NCBI GenBank assembly: GCA_001899005.1
Contig: MKUW01000028.1
Coordinates: forward strand, 1-64,000
Length of the DNA: 64,000 nucleotides
Direction of reading: 5' to 3'
From: Chloroflexi bacterium 44-23
GTDB lineage: Bacteria; Chloroflexota; Anaerolineae; Anaerolineales; Anaerolineaceae
Position 1 is the stretch's first letter, and every line of letters starts with the position of its first letter. Of this stretch, positions 1 through 7,278 are shown one piece after another. The notes under the pieces were generated by a model. That model was not told the origin of the DNA, did not search any database, and was given only the letters and a program-made list of their open reading frames with translations. Both the position numbers and the translations under genes were made by a program.

Positions 1-346
1 GCAAATATGCAGGTGTTAAATTCTAACGGTGTATAACAGATCCTTGTTGTAATTTACACTAATTCTATCTACAATATGATAATTGAATAAGTCAGAGCAA
101 ATGCATGGTGATAAGCGTTTTCCTGTTATATATTGAAAATCCTGTGCAGAATTACACGAGGGTTGGAACCTTTTTTGGAAAATCATGATAAATCCCCGAG
201 TACGAATATCCGGATCGCGCAAAACTCCACTGTATAAACTTACTGATTTCTTCCCCCTGAAGAAAAACATCATGCATGCCAACTTGTTTAATTCAGGTAA
301 ATTTAAGATCTAATTTTAAGAAAAAAAGTTAAAAGGAGTGATGAAA
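1..346. other. Intergenic/no supported gene at the left edge
   Basis: This A+T-rich stretch has no open frame that looks like a protein. The only clear signal is the Shine-Dalgarno sequence AAAAGGAG at 331-338, which serves the gene starting at 347. Confidence 0.5.
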
Positions 347-811
347 ATGCCCTATATCGTTGATTTTGTAAATGTGTCTACGGTTGGTTTAGAGTCTTCC
401 CCAGTCGCTGAGGCTCTTGCTGGTTTACGCGCCAATGAAGCTCGCTACTTTATGAACAAATATAAGCATGAATTTACAGTTGTACCCGCCAGCGATAGCC
501 ACGAGACCCTTGACTATGTCAACCGAATTTTGAAGGAAGAAAGGGATATTGTATTTGCTGCCAAACCGCTACAAACGTCGCGTTTTCAAGTAGAGAATAT
601 CAAATTCGCCTACGTCTTTTACGAGGATGGACTTGTGGTCAATGTTATGTATACAGTTGATGACCCTAAGAAACGAGCGGTTGGGTTTAAACTTTCGCAG
701 GGGATGGCAGTACCAAAAGAATTAGAAGGGAAGTTTAAATTTGCTAAACAGAATTCAAAACTGGCCGGGACAATTCGAGGCTCTTTTTTTGTCATTAAAG
801 GAGAATATTAG
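347..811 (+). CDS. Conserved-looking hypothetical protein, 154 aa
   Basis: I do not recognise the family. The ATG at 347 is chosen because the AAGGAG at 333-338 sits 8 bases upstream; the GTG at 338 and ATG at 341 are too close to it. The protein is soluble, with no signal peptide, membrane segment or cysteine. It has a mixed alpha/beta pattern and a basic C-terminal third (KRAVGFKLSQGMAVPKEL, then a GKFKFAKQNSK stretch). It stands alone, with over 400 bases of spacer downstream. Function cannot be assigned from sequence. Confidence 0.7.
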   Translation: MPYIVDFVNVSTVGLESSPVAEALAGLRANEARYFMNKYKHEFTVVPASDSHETLDYVNRILKEERDIVFAAKPLQTSRFQVENIKFAYVFYEDGLVVNVMYTVDDPKKRAVGFKLSQGMAVPKELEGKFKFAKQNSKLAGTIRGSFFVIKGEY

Positions 812-1281
812 CAATACAGGCCATGAAATTTCACTCTTATAAATGAATATAACAATCACATATTTCTCTTTAAAGTATGGTTGTAATTAATCATTGAATC
901 TTCTGGCACATCCACACTTTAAATTGCAAGGACTTGATAGCAAGGCGGAGCTACGGATATACCAGATGCATTGCGTCAAAGTTCTTTTCGATAATATATA
1001 AGATATCAAATCAAATTCAGAACAACCTTCACGCGTTATTTTTACCATTGTGCAGCGATTGAGTATTCATAATAATCGCCTTTCAGGAAAAAGTCATATA
1101 CAAAATTGTGGTAAAAAAACATGGTTTTCATAAAGGATAATGATCAAACAACTTAACAGTGTTTTAGAATTAAATTAGATATTTAGACGGATTATTTACT
1201 TCGTCACCGGAATCTTTAAAATTGTTAGCTGAGCATCAGTACACGGAGTTCTTGTGGCAATGCTATTGGAGGTGCCTGATC
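812..1281. other. Intergenic spacer
   Basis: A+T-rich spacer without a supported gene. A short open stretch around 903-1005 reads like a protein remnant but has no start codon or ribosome site. The Shine-Dalgarno GGAGGTG at 1268-1274 belongs to the next gene. Confidence 0.4.
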
Positions 1282-1686
1282 ATGGAGATGGTTAGCCGAG
1301 AAGTTACAATAGCCGTTCTGCAGTCCTTCGCTGATGCGTGGAATAGCCACGCTGCAGATGCGCTTATGACATTCATGACAGAAGACTGCGTATTCGAGTC
1401 CTCTGCCGGCCCTGATGTCTGCGGAACGCGCTACGTCGGCAGACAGGCTGTGAGAGCAGGCTTTATAGAGGTCTGGGATACGTTTCCGGATGCCCATTGG
1501 GGGAACGCGCGCCACTTTGTTCACGGTGATCGGGGAGTATCCGAGTGGACATTCACAGGTACACGAAAGGACGGAACCAGGGTCGAAGTTCATGGCTGTG
1601 ACCTGTTCACATTTCGTGATGGCAAGATATTCCTGAAGAACTCCTATCGCAAAAACCGCCCAGCCATACCCAAGCCGCCACAATGA
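1282..1686 (+). CDS. SnoaL-like / NTF2-like nuclear ester cyclase-type protein
   Basis: A 134-aa protein with the SnoaL/NTF2-like fold pattern: an N-terminal helix (LQSFADAWNSHAADALMTFM), then TEDCVFES, a GxxxVRAGFIEVWDTFPDAHW segment, and final strands ending in HGCDLFTFRDGKI. Members are small polyketide cyclase, isomerase or ligand-binding proteins; the substrate cannot be deduced. The start at 1282 is set by GGAGGTG seven bases upstream; a longer frame from 1222 has no ribosome site. Base composition is clearly richer in G+C than both flanks, which suggests recent acquisition. Confidence 0.75.
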   Translation: MEMVSREVTIAVLQSFADAWNSHAADALMTFMTEDCVFESSAGPDVCGTRYVGRQAVRAGFIEVWDTFPDAHWGNARHFVHGDRGVSEWTFTGTRKDGTRVEVHGCDLFTFRDGKIFLKNSYRKNRPAIPKPPQ

Positions 1687-1840
1687 TCGCTAATCTTCCG
1701 TTCCGCCAGGCAATCTTTATAGGAAAAGTAAAGCAAAATATTCATCAGTTCCTGAAAATGATAAATTTGTATTTTTTCCACTATTGCCTCGAATAACAGT
1801 TCAAATTTTTCTTTTTTAACATTGTTCAGGAGAATTTCGA

Positions 1841-2323
1841 ATGAATAAAACAACTTCTAATAATGATGGTAAAAAGTCCAATGCTATCCGATTTCACACG
1901 ACTATTCTAACCACAGGGAAAAATACGGCAGGCATTCATGTTCCGGAAGAAATAATCAAACAACTTGGTTCAGGCAAACGCCCTCTCGTTCGCGTCATGA
2001 TAAATAATTACACGTATCGGAGTGCCGTGGCTGTAATGGACAGCAAATATATGATTAGCTTTAACTCGGAGCATCGGAATGCTGCTGGCGTTCAGGGTGG
2101 GGAAGAGACCGATGTTACTTTGGAACTCGATTTAGAACCGCGCACGGTTGAAATTCCAAATGACTTAAGAGATGCCTTATTGGCGGCAAAAGTTCTTGAT
2201 GCTTTTGAAAAAACAGCCCCTTCGATGAAAAAGGAGTATGTCCGTCAGGTAGTAGAACCCAAAACGCCTGAAACGAGAGCGCGTCGAATTGTAAAAATTG
2301 TAGAGAAATTAAGTGCAATCTGA
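1841..2323 (+). CDS. DUF1905 / YdeI-OmpD-associated family protein
   Basis: This 160-aa protein has an N-terminal DUF1905 barrel (roughly residues 15-100, with FHTTILTTGKNTAGIHVPEEI and the RVMINNYTYRSAVAVM strand). A YdeI/OmpD-associated C-terminal helical region follows (about 110-160, with PNDLRDALLAAKVLDAFEK and ETRARRIVKIVEKL). YdeI relatives were linked to bacteriocin resistance in enterobacteria, but the biochemical role is unknown. The ATG at 1841 is preceded by CAGGAGA at 1827-1833. The gene is monocistronic in appearance. Confidence 0.8.
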   Translation: MNKTTSNNDGKKSNAIRFHTTILTTGKNTAGIHVPEEIIKQLGSGKRPLVRVMINNYTYRSAVAVMDSKYMISFNSEHRNAAGVQGGEETDVTLELDLEPRTVEIPNDLRDALLAAKVLDAFEKTAPSMKKEYVRQVVEPKTPETRARRIVKIVEKLSAI

Positions 2324-2586
2324 TAGATTATCTCATGGCTTCGTGCATCAAAACTGCCCAACAAAGCCTGCATAGGACACTGGTGTTCTGCTGTTTTTCC
2401 AAGCGTTCTACGATTACTTTGCCTTCGTTTATTGCTACTCCACATCGCCTCATTCCACCCTGCCACTGTAAACATTATTTGTTGGGCAGCTTAAGATAAA
2501 GCGCCATTCCATGAAACGGTCTTCTCATACACAAATTCTGACAGTGTATAATAATTGGATAAATTGATCTAAAACAAATGGTATAT

Positions 2587-2952
2587 ATGAACAATTCCAA
2601 CACACCCAATCAACGTTTTGCAAAAATGACCTTTTCTACCGTCTATCCATTGTATCTCGCAAAGATAGAGAAGAAAGGCAGAACCGAAGCCGAATTGCTG
2701 CAGGTCATCGCATGGTTAACAGGCTTCGATCAGAAGAAGCTTGAGGAACTGATAATGGAAAATGCGACTTTTGAATTATTCTTCCAACTGGCTTCGCTAA
2801 ACCCAAATGCACACCTTATCACCGGATTAATCTGTGGGGTCCGTGTAGAGGAAATTGAGGATCCTTTGACACAGAAAGTCCGCTATTTGGATAAGTTGGT
2901 GGATGAGTTAGCCAAGGGGAAGAAAATGGAGAAGATTTTGCGAGCTTCGTAA
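2587..2952 (+). CDS. DUF2200 family protein
   Basis: A small soluble protein of about 121 residues matching the DUF2200 family along its length: [24 protein letters not shown], a [10 protein letters not shown] segment, [23 protein letters not shown], and a C-terminal [17 protein letters not shown]. The function of the family is unknown. ATG codons at 2578 and 2587 are both possible and neither has a convincing Shine-Dalgarno sequence; 2587 gives the usual family N-terminus. No operon partner is visible. Confidence 0.8.
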   Translation: MNNSNTPNQRFAKMTFSTVYPLYLAKIEKKGRTEAELLQVIAWLTGFDQKKLEELIMENATFELFFQLASLNPNAHLITGLICGVRVEEIEDPLTQKVRYLDKLVDELAKGKKMEKILRAS

Positions 2953-3292
2953 GATCTTGTGAAGCATTTTATCCCCCTGCCGGTAGCCCAAACAGACCGT
3001 CCGGCGACCTTTCATCCATCCTCTGATCAGACAGTTGGGGTGGCGATTCGGAAGTATGTGTACATGAATTTCAGAACTCGCAAGCTCCTGGATTAAACTC
3101 GTATGAAAAAAATGTTACCGTCCGGTTGTTTCTCTGTTAGTCAGCGCTGTTTTGATTTCGGTTCAGCAAATTTTTTTGAGAGTATATTTTTAAAAGAGTG
3201 GGGTTGTATAATGAGTTGTTGATGAATGTGGCTAAAAGTGTCAATCGGAGTTGAGGGGCAATACGATTTTTGCGATTGATTCAGGAAAAATT
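2953..3292. other. Intergenic spacer
   Basis: No supported gene. The sequence between 2975 and 3060 is more G+C-rich than the rest, but no frame is convincingly coding. Confidence 0.35.
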
Positions 3293-3586
3293 ATGATGAC
3301 AAACAGGATTTTCGATACACCAGTCAAAATTAAATTTGCATTCCTGCCTATTCTTTTTCTTCTCGGGGGCGGTGTCACCTGGGTTGGATTGTATTTTCAC
3401 CCGCAGCGTCGCTTTTTACAAGGATTGCTCGTCGGATCAATAACTGTGATTCTTCTATTGGTTGTAGAATTTGGACATGATGTTGCCAAATGTTCGACTA
3501 TCGCAAAGTTGATCGATCCGCCAACTTCGCTAACCCGTCATGCTCCTAAGCAGATTTCGAATGAACTTTCATGTTTTCCTTTTTAA
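3293..3586 (+). CDS. Small membrane protein, possibly a truncated gene
   Basis: About 97 residues with two predicted membrane helices (FAFLPILFLLGGGVTWVGLYF and LQGLLVGSITVILLLVVEF), followed by GHDVAKCS and a tail of low plausibility. The start at 3293 follows CAGGA at 3282-3286. The second helix running into a G-H pair resembles the beginning of site-2-protease-like (M50) membrane proteins of Chloroflexota. The expected remainder is missing, so this may be the 5' part of a decayed gene. Function is unassigned. Confidence 0.4.
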   Translation: MMTNRIFDTPVKIKFAFLPILFLLGGGVTWVGLYFHPQRRFLQGLLVGSITVILLLVVEFGHDVAKCSTIAKLIDPPTSLTRHAPKQISNELSCFPF

Positions 3587-3667
3587 AAATATGTGGCTGT
3601 CTTGATCACTCACGATAAAATATGACAAAAAAGAGGGCATTTGTTAAATATCTGGTAGACTTTTCTT

Positions 3668-4348
3668 ATGGGTGAATTGTCCATCGCTTCCCTATTAAGA
3701 CAACTTCCTTATTTTACAACTGTAACTGAGGAACACCTGCATACCTTGGCACAAAATGCCATTCATCACTCGTATTCATCCGGGCAAATTATCTTTCAGG
3801 AAGGCGATCCCTCATCGGGGCTGTTGATTGTAGTGGAAGGTCACGTTAAAGCGTTTAAGCTCTCGCCGGATGGACAGGAATATATCTTGAGTTTGTTTGG
3901 CCCCGGTGATATCTTTAACGATCTGGCCGCCCTGGATAACTTACCCAATGTTGCCTCCACCATGGCTGTGACGGATGTAAAAGTTTGGATGATTCCGCCG
4001 CAAGACTTCGCTTCTGCTCTTCAGGCAGATCACGAGCTCTGTCTGGCGGTATTATCGGGTTTGGCCAGGCGCACACGCAATCTGGTTAGCCGTTTATCTG
4101 ATCTGGCTTTGAGGCCAGTCACAACGCGGGTGGCTCGATTTTTACTTGAGCAAATAAAAGACCCGGCGCTGGCCCACCCGACCGTCACACGAACATTGAT
4201 TGCAAATTATCTGGCTACAACCCCCGAATCGATCAGCCGCTCCTTGCGAGCTCTGGAAGCAGCCGGTGCAATTCAATTTGACCGTCACCGAATCATCATA
4301 ATTAACCAGGAAGAATTACATCAGCAGGCTCAGCTGTCACCGAATTAA
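3668..4348 (+). CDS. Crp/Fnr family transcriptional regulator
   Basis: A 226-aa regulator with an N-terminal cyclic-nucleotide-binding-type beta roll (about residues 8-125, with SSGQIIFQEGDPSSGLLIVVEGHVKAF), a dimerisation helix, and a C-terminal winged helix (about 150-215; TVTRTLIANYLATTPESISRSLRAL is the helix-turn-helix). The N-terminal cysteine cluster of oxygen-sensing FNR is absent, so a DNR/NnrR-like or other effector sensor is more likely. The E-S-x-S-R recognition pattern fits TTGAT-N4-ATCAA sites, and a perfect one lies 146 bases downstream, before the ferredoxin gene. No strong ribosome site precedes the ATG. Confidence 0.9.
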   Translation: MGELSIASLLRQLPYFTTVTEEHLHTLAQNAIHHSYSSGQIIFQEGDPSSGLLIVVEGHVKAFKLSPDGQEYILSLFGPGDIFNDLAALDNLPNVASTMAVTDVKVWMIPPQDFASALQADHELCLAVLSGLARRTRNLVSRLSDLALRPVTTRVARFLLEQIKDPALAHPTVTRTLIANYLATTPESISRSLRALEAAGAIQFDRHRIIIINQEELHQQAQLSPN

Positions 4349-4371
4349 AATTTTGGTTATTAAATATTCAA

Positions 4372-4451
4372 TTCATCCGTATCTTCTCATTAATACAGGG
4401 TCGATGAATGGTATACGGCGGGCGTTCGTCCACCGAATACTACTATGCCCC
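4372..4451 (-). repeat. Divergent copy E of the intergenic hairpin repeat
   Basis: Read on the minus strand, this 80-base element starts AGGGGCATAG and ends near AGATACGGATGAA. It aligns without gaps to the copy at 37997, with about two thirds of positions identical. The ends are best conserved, while the central stem differs in sequence but still pairs (GTATTCGG with CCGTATAC). It is oriented away from any minus-strand gene start. Confidence 0.5.
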
Positions 4452-4493
4452 TAATTTTTGAAAGGATTCATTAATCCGATCAAAATGATCAAC

Positions 4494-4535
4494 TTGATCT
4501 AAATCAAGGCACAAATTCCTTTAATGCATTATCCT
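4494..4535 (+). promoter_or_regulatory. FNR/DNR-type box with -10 element (class II promoter)
   Basis: A perfect FNR-type site, TTGATCTAAATCAA, lies at 4494-4507, centred at 4500.5. A -10-like TATCCT lies at 4530-4535. If transcription starts near 4542, the box is centred at -41.5, the classic class II activator position. The Crp/Fnr gene immediately upstream is the obvious candidate regulator. The target is the ferredoxin gene at 4596. Confidence 0.65.
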
Positions 4536-4595
4536 ATCGAGAGAAAGTTATGAATTCATTCATAAAAATTGAAGGAATGATGACAGGATGTTAAG

Positions 4596-4808
4596 ATGAC
4601 AGAAACAAATTGGCTCCCAATAATCGACCAGGCAAAATGCACCGGCTGCGGCCATTGCGTTTCAGGATGTCCAACTGGCACCTTAAGTCTTTTTAAGCAT
4701 TTTGCAATGATCGCAAAACCTGAGTCTTGCACGTATTGTGGAATCTGTGAAATGATCTGCCCTACTGAAGCCATCTCTCTGCCTTATGAGATTTGTTGGG
4801 AGAGCTGA
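4596..4808 (+). CDS. Small 2x[4Fe-4S] ferredoxin
   Basis: A 70-aa electron carrier with two classical [4Fe-4S] motifs: CTGCGHCVSGCPTG near residues 15-28 and CTYCGICEMICPTE near residues 46-59. It is a bacterial-type 8Fe ferredoxin in the cytoplasm and carries low-potential electrons. It lies directly downstream of a perfect FNR-type box and a Crp/Fnr regulator, which implies induction under oxygen limitation or nitrogen-oxide exposure. The start ATG follows GACAGGATGTTAAG, a weak ribosome site. The physiological partner is not identified; the redox genes downstream are candidates. Confidence 0.9.
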   Translation: MTETNWLPIIDQAKCTGCGHCVSGCPTGTLSLFKHFAMIAKPESCTYCGICEMICPTEAISLPYEICWES

Positions 4809-5138
4809 TTTTGTTCGTAGCACTTTTCCCTCCACAAGCCATTTTTTCTACAAAACGAGAAACGGAAAGTGTGAAATTTTTTAGTAACATCACGGTAATA
4901 TCGTGGGAATATGTCTCGTTTGCCATATAATTTTTCAATGAAAAGGATTGTCATTCAAATCACATTAATGTATTGCCGTTACCCAATTATTGATCGTATA
5001 AAAACCTTAAGCCCTTCAGAAGTGCATATGGTTTCTGGTTATTTGATTCATAAACCGCTTCATTGGCCATATTTTAAAATTTGTCTCAGGCAGGCATTAA
5101 CTTCCTGGGAATTTCAAAGTTATTCAGGAGGTTAAGCC
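4809..5138. other. Intergenic spacer
   Basis: No supported gene; an open frame at 4911-5135 lacks a ribosome site and family resemblance. The strong ribosome site CAGGAGGT at 5126-5132 serves the TTG start at 5139. Confidence 0.4.
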
Positions 5139-6107
5139 TTGAGCACTATCCAATCCTCTATCAAAGTTAATACGTCTACGCACTTGCTGGATAAATATAT
5201 GCTACCCAAAGTAGCTTTGACAGTGATCAGTATTGCTTCTTTTGTGGGGGTGCTGTTGACGATGACCACTCACGGTGCTGGTAATCTGTTTCAGGTTGTA
5301 ACCCGCTGGCTACATTTGATTAGTTTCGCGTTCCTGATTGGTGGCACAATGTGGAAAGGTTTATTTGCAAAGCCTGCAGAGCTGCCCGAGCAACGCTCAT
5401 ATTTTGCACGCTTCACCGCAGGGTCTTATGCGCGTTTTCGCAGTCTGATGCGCTTCATTTTACCGATTTTTATCGTAACAGCCCTCTTTGATACCTATAG
5501 ATTTGCCAGCATGGGAGTAGCCAGTTGGCTGGTCTGGTTCGAAGTAGCAATTATTACGGCGGTCACTTTTACAGCAGGTTATGACGTTTTCAGGCCGGTC
5601 AATAAAGAAGATCCATTCGGTGAACGAACCATCGCGAAGGCGATATTGGCGCTGCTGTTGGTGGATGCGATCATCCTGGCAGCCTTCGATGTAAACCTGG
5701 CGCAGGGTGGGAGAATCTGGCCTTTAGTTGTGCGTAGCATTCACCTTGCTGCTTTTGGTATGTGGTTTGGTGGGGCAGTCTGGAATATCTTTATCACCGT
5801 ACCGGCTGCACGCAAGATCATTTCTTTGCCGGTCGTGTTAGCTGCCAGCCAACAGTTGGAGCGATTCCGGATAACGGTGCGCATCATCCTGCCGACCCTG
5901 ATCGTAACCGGGCTAATTCAAGCCTATCCTTATGTTGGCTTTAGCCTGCGTGCTTTAACAAGCTCCTTTTTTGGCTGGTTAATTTTGACGAAATTAATTC
6001 TGATCGTGATTTTGGTCGGCGTCTTTATTACATGTCCCATGTGGCGAGCTTGCTCTCCCATTTCCGGCATGTGTAAGATTGACGATTTGTATAATAAAGG
6101 AAATTAA
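5139..6107 (+). CDS. CopD-like polytopic membrane protein
   Basis: A 322-aa integral membrane protein with about eight hydrophobic segments. It repeats a motif typical of CopD/DUF4149-type domains: RWLHLISFAFLIGGTMW in the first half and RSIHLAAFGMWFGGAVW in the second. These R-x-x-H-L helices often bind haem or copper in the family. The tail CPMWRACSPISGMCK adds three cysteines. Translation starts at TTG 5139, fixed by CAGGAGGT seven bases upstream. It heads an operon with the TusA-like and DUF2249 genes, three bases before the next start. A role in copper, haem or nitrogen-oxide respiration is inferred from context only. Confidence 0.75.
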   Translation: MSTIQSSIKVNTSTHLLDKYMLPKVALTVISIASFVGVLLTMTTHGAGNLFQVVTRWLHLISFAFLIGGTMWKGLFAKPAELPEQRSYFARFTAGSYARFRSLMRFILPIFIVTALFDTYRFASMGVASWLVWFEVAIITAVTFTAGYDVFRPVNKEDPFGERTIAKAILALLLVDAIILAAFDVNLAQGGRIWPLVVRSIHLAAFGMWFGGAVWNIFITVPAARKIISLPVVLAASQQLERFRITVRIILPTLIVTGLIQAYPYVGFSLRALTSSFFGWLILTKLILIVILVGVFITCPMWRACSPISGMCKIDDLYNKGN

Positions 6108-6110
6108 CCA

Positions 6111-6398
6111 ATGAATATTGAAGTTGCTGCAAAACAAACCTTGGACAATCGCGGCAGTAATTGTGCCGCCGGCTTTGTCAAACTTCTGGATATTATGGAA
6201 GATCTTGCCCCTGGGGAAGCACTAACCATTCTCAGTACCGATCCCGCGGCGAAACGTGAACTAAGCGATTGGGTAAAGCGCGCCGGGCATACCCTCTTAC
6301 AAGCTGAGAAAAGCGGTCCACTTTGGAAACGAGAGTATCATTTCCTAATTCAAAAAGGGGCCGAGAAACCTGATTCTATCGAAGGAGAAACGAAATGA
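6111..6398 (+). CDS. TusA/SirA-like protein with a variant active site
   Basis: A 95-aa protein with the TusA/SirA two-layer fold pattern: LDNRGSNC, then FVKLLDIMEDLAPGEALTILSTDP and SDWVKRAGHTLLQAEK. TusA proteins carry sulfur as a persulfide on the cysteine of a C-P-x-P motif. Here Cys18 is retained but the following residues are A-A-G, so sulfur transfer is uncertain. The gene starts three bases after the CopD-like gene and overlaps the DUF2249 gene by four bases, indicating translational coupling. Confidence 0.8.
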   Translation: MNIEVAAKQTLDNRGSNCAAGFVKLLDIMEDLAPGEALTILSTDPAAKRELSDWVKRAGHTLLQAEKSGPLWKREYHFLIQKGAEKPDSIEGETK

Positions 6399-6625
6399 GC
6401 AATGAAGACGAACTGGATATCCGTAGTGTTCACCCATCACAAAGACACCCGATGATCTTTGAAAAATTTGATAATTTGGCCAAGGGTGAGAAATTTGTCT
6501 TGATCAATGATCATGACCCTAAACCGCTCTACTACCAGTTTCAGGCAGAGCGCACCGGAACGTTTGGTTGGGATTATCTGGAATCCGGTCCTAAAACCTG
6601 GCGCGTCCAAATCAGCCGAAAATGA
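6395..6625 (+). CDS. DUF2249 domain protein
   Basis: A 76-aa protein matching DUF2249: LDIRSVHPSQRHPMIFEKFDNL, then KFVLINDHDPKPLYYQF and GTFGWDYLESGPKTWRVQI. DUF2249 domains are structurally TusA-like and commonly sit next to denitrification, hemerythrin or nitric-oxide-response genes. Their biochemical function is not settled. The ATG overlaps the stop of the TusA-like gene by four bases, so the two small proteins are probably made in a fixed ratio. The context suggests a nitrogen-oxide or metal-centre stress role. Confidence 0.85.
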   Translation: MSNEDELDIRSVHPSQRHPMIFEKFDNLAKGEKFVLINDHDPKPLYYQFQAERTGTFGWDYLESGPKTWRVQISRK

Positions 6626-7278
6626 TTAGAAAATAATTCAAGTTAAATTCTAAATAATGCTTGGCGCCAATAGAACATACGAAAAAAATACTGTTGTCGC
6701 CGAGCTTTTATAATTATATTTTTCCAGCCTATTTGCAGGCATAATTTCGTTGCAGGCTCAGTCTATGGCGATTATGCCCTGGGTAGATTGTTTTGTATGT
6801 GCCTGCTCATAGCTTTACTGGGTGGCTCCTCCGCAGTTAAGCGCAGAAAGATGGTTTATTAAGTAAATGGTAAAATCATGGGAACTTCATAGCGGGCACG
6901 AAAGTTTCTCCTTTTTTCTTTAACTGAACAGCCAAACCTGCTTATAAATCATTTTTTGCTTACATAAACCGCTTTTTTGCATCCTGGTGAACAACAAGCA
7001 ATTTGCGTCGGACCAATCTTCCGGCGCTTTTTTATTTGGAAGATAAATAGCACTGAGTTACATACCTTTAGCTAAGAGTCTTGCCGTTGTAAAGATTTTA
7101 AGTAGAAATCGTTTTTTTTAGCGTTGCTTTTCAGCATTTATCACAATTAAGTTTAGCCTCACGATGTGAGAGGTGACCTTAAACGGAAGATTACCCGAAC
7201 AAAATCAATAGAAAAATTTATACTTTTGTGATATCACTATGAGTAGATTGTCCTCATTACTGTACACATTAAATCTGC
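6626..7278. other. Spacer with a terminator and a possible gene remnant
   Basis: No complete gene. An open stretch ending at the stop at 6860-6862 on the plus strand (residues AGSVYGDYALGRLF, then a hydrophobic segment and KRRK) resembles the C-terminus of a membrane protein but has no start. A terminator lies at 7005-7033. A perfect ten-base palindrome GTGATATCAC lies at 7228-7237, about 40 bases before the sensor kinase gene, and could be an operator. Confidence 0.4.
7005..7033 (+). terminator. Rho-independent terminator
   Basis: GCGTCGGA at 7005-7012 pairs with TCCGGCGC at 7020-7027 across a seven-base loop, with one mismatch, and is followed by TTTTTT. Confidence 0.75.

Noticed and set aside
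16..282. 88-codon open frame on the minus strand at the left edge
   Set aside because: No ribosome site, cysteine- and basic-rich composition typical of non-coding frames, and no resemblance to a family.
2564..2577. FNR-like sequence TTGATCTAAAACAA before the DUF2200 gene
   Set aside because: One half-site base is wrong and it abuts the start codon, so it is not placed like an activator site.
4911..5135. 74-codon open frame between the ferredoxin and CopD-like genes
   Set aside because: No convincing ribosome site and implausible protein sequence; the strong ribosome site at its 3' end serves the TTG start at 5139.
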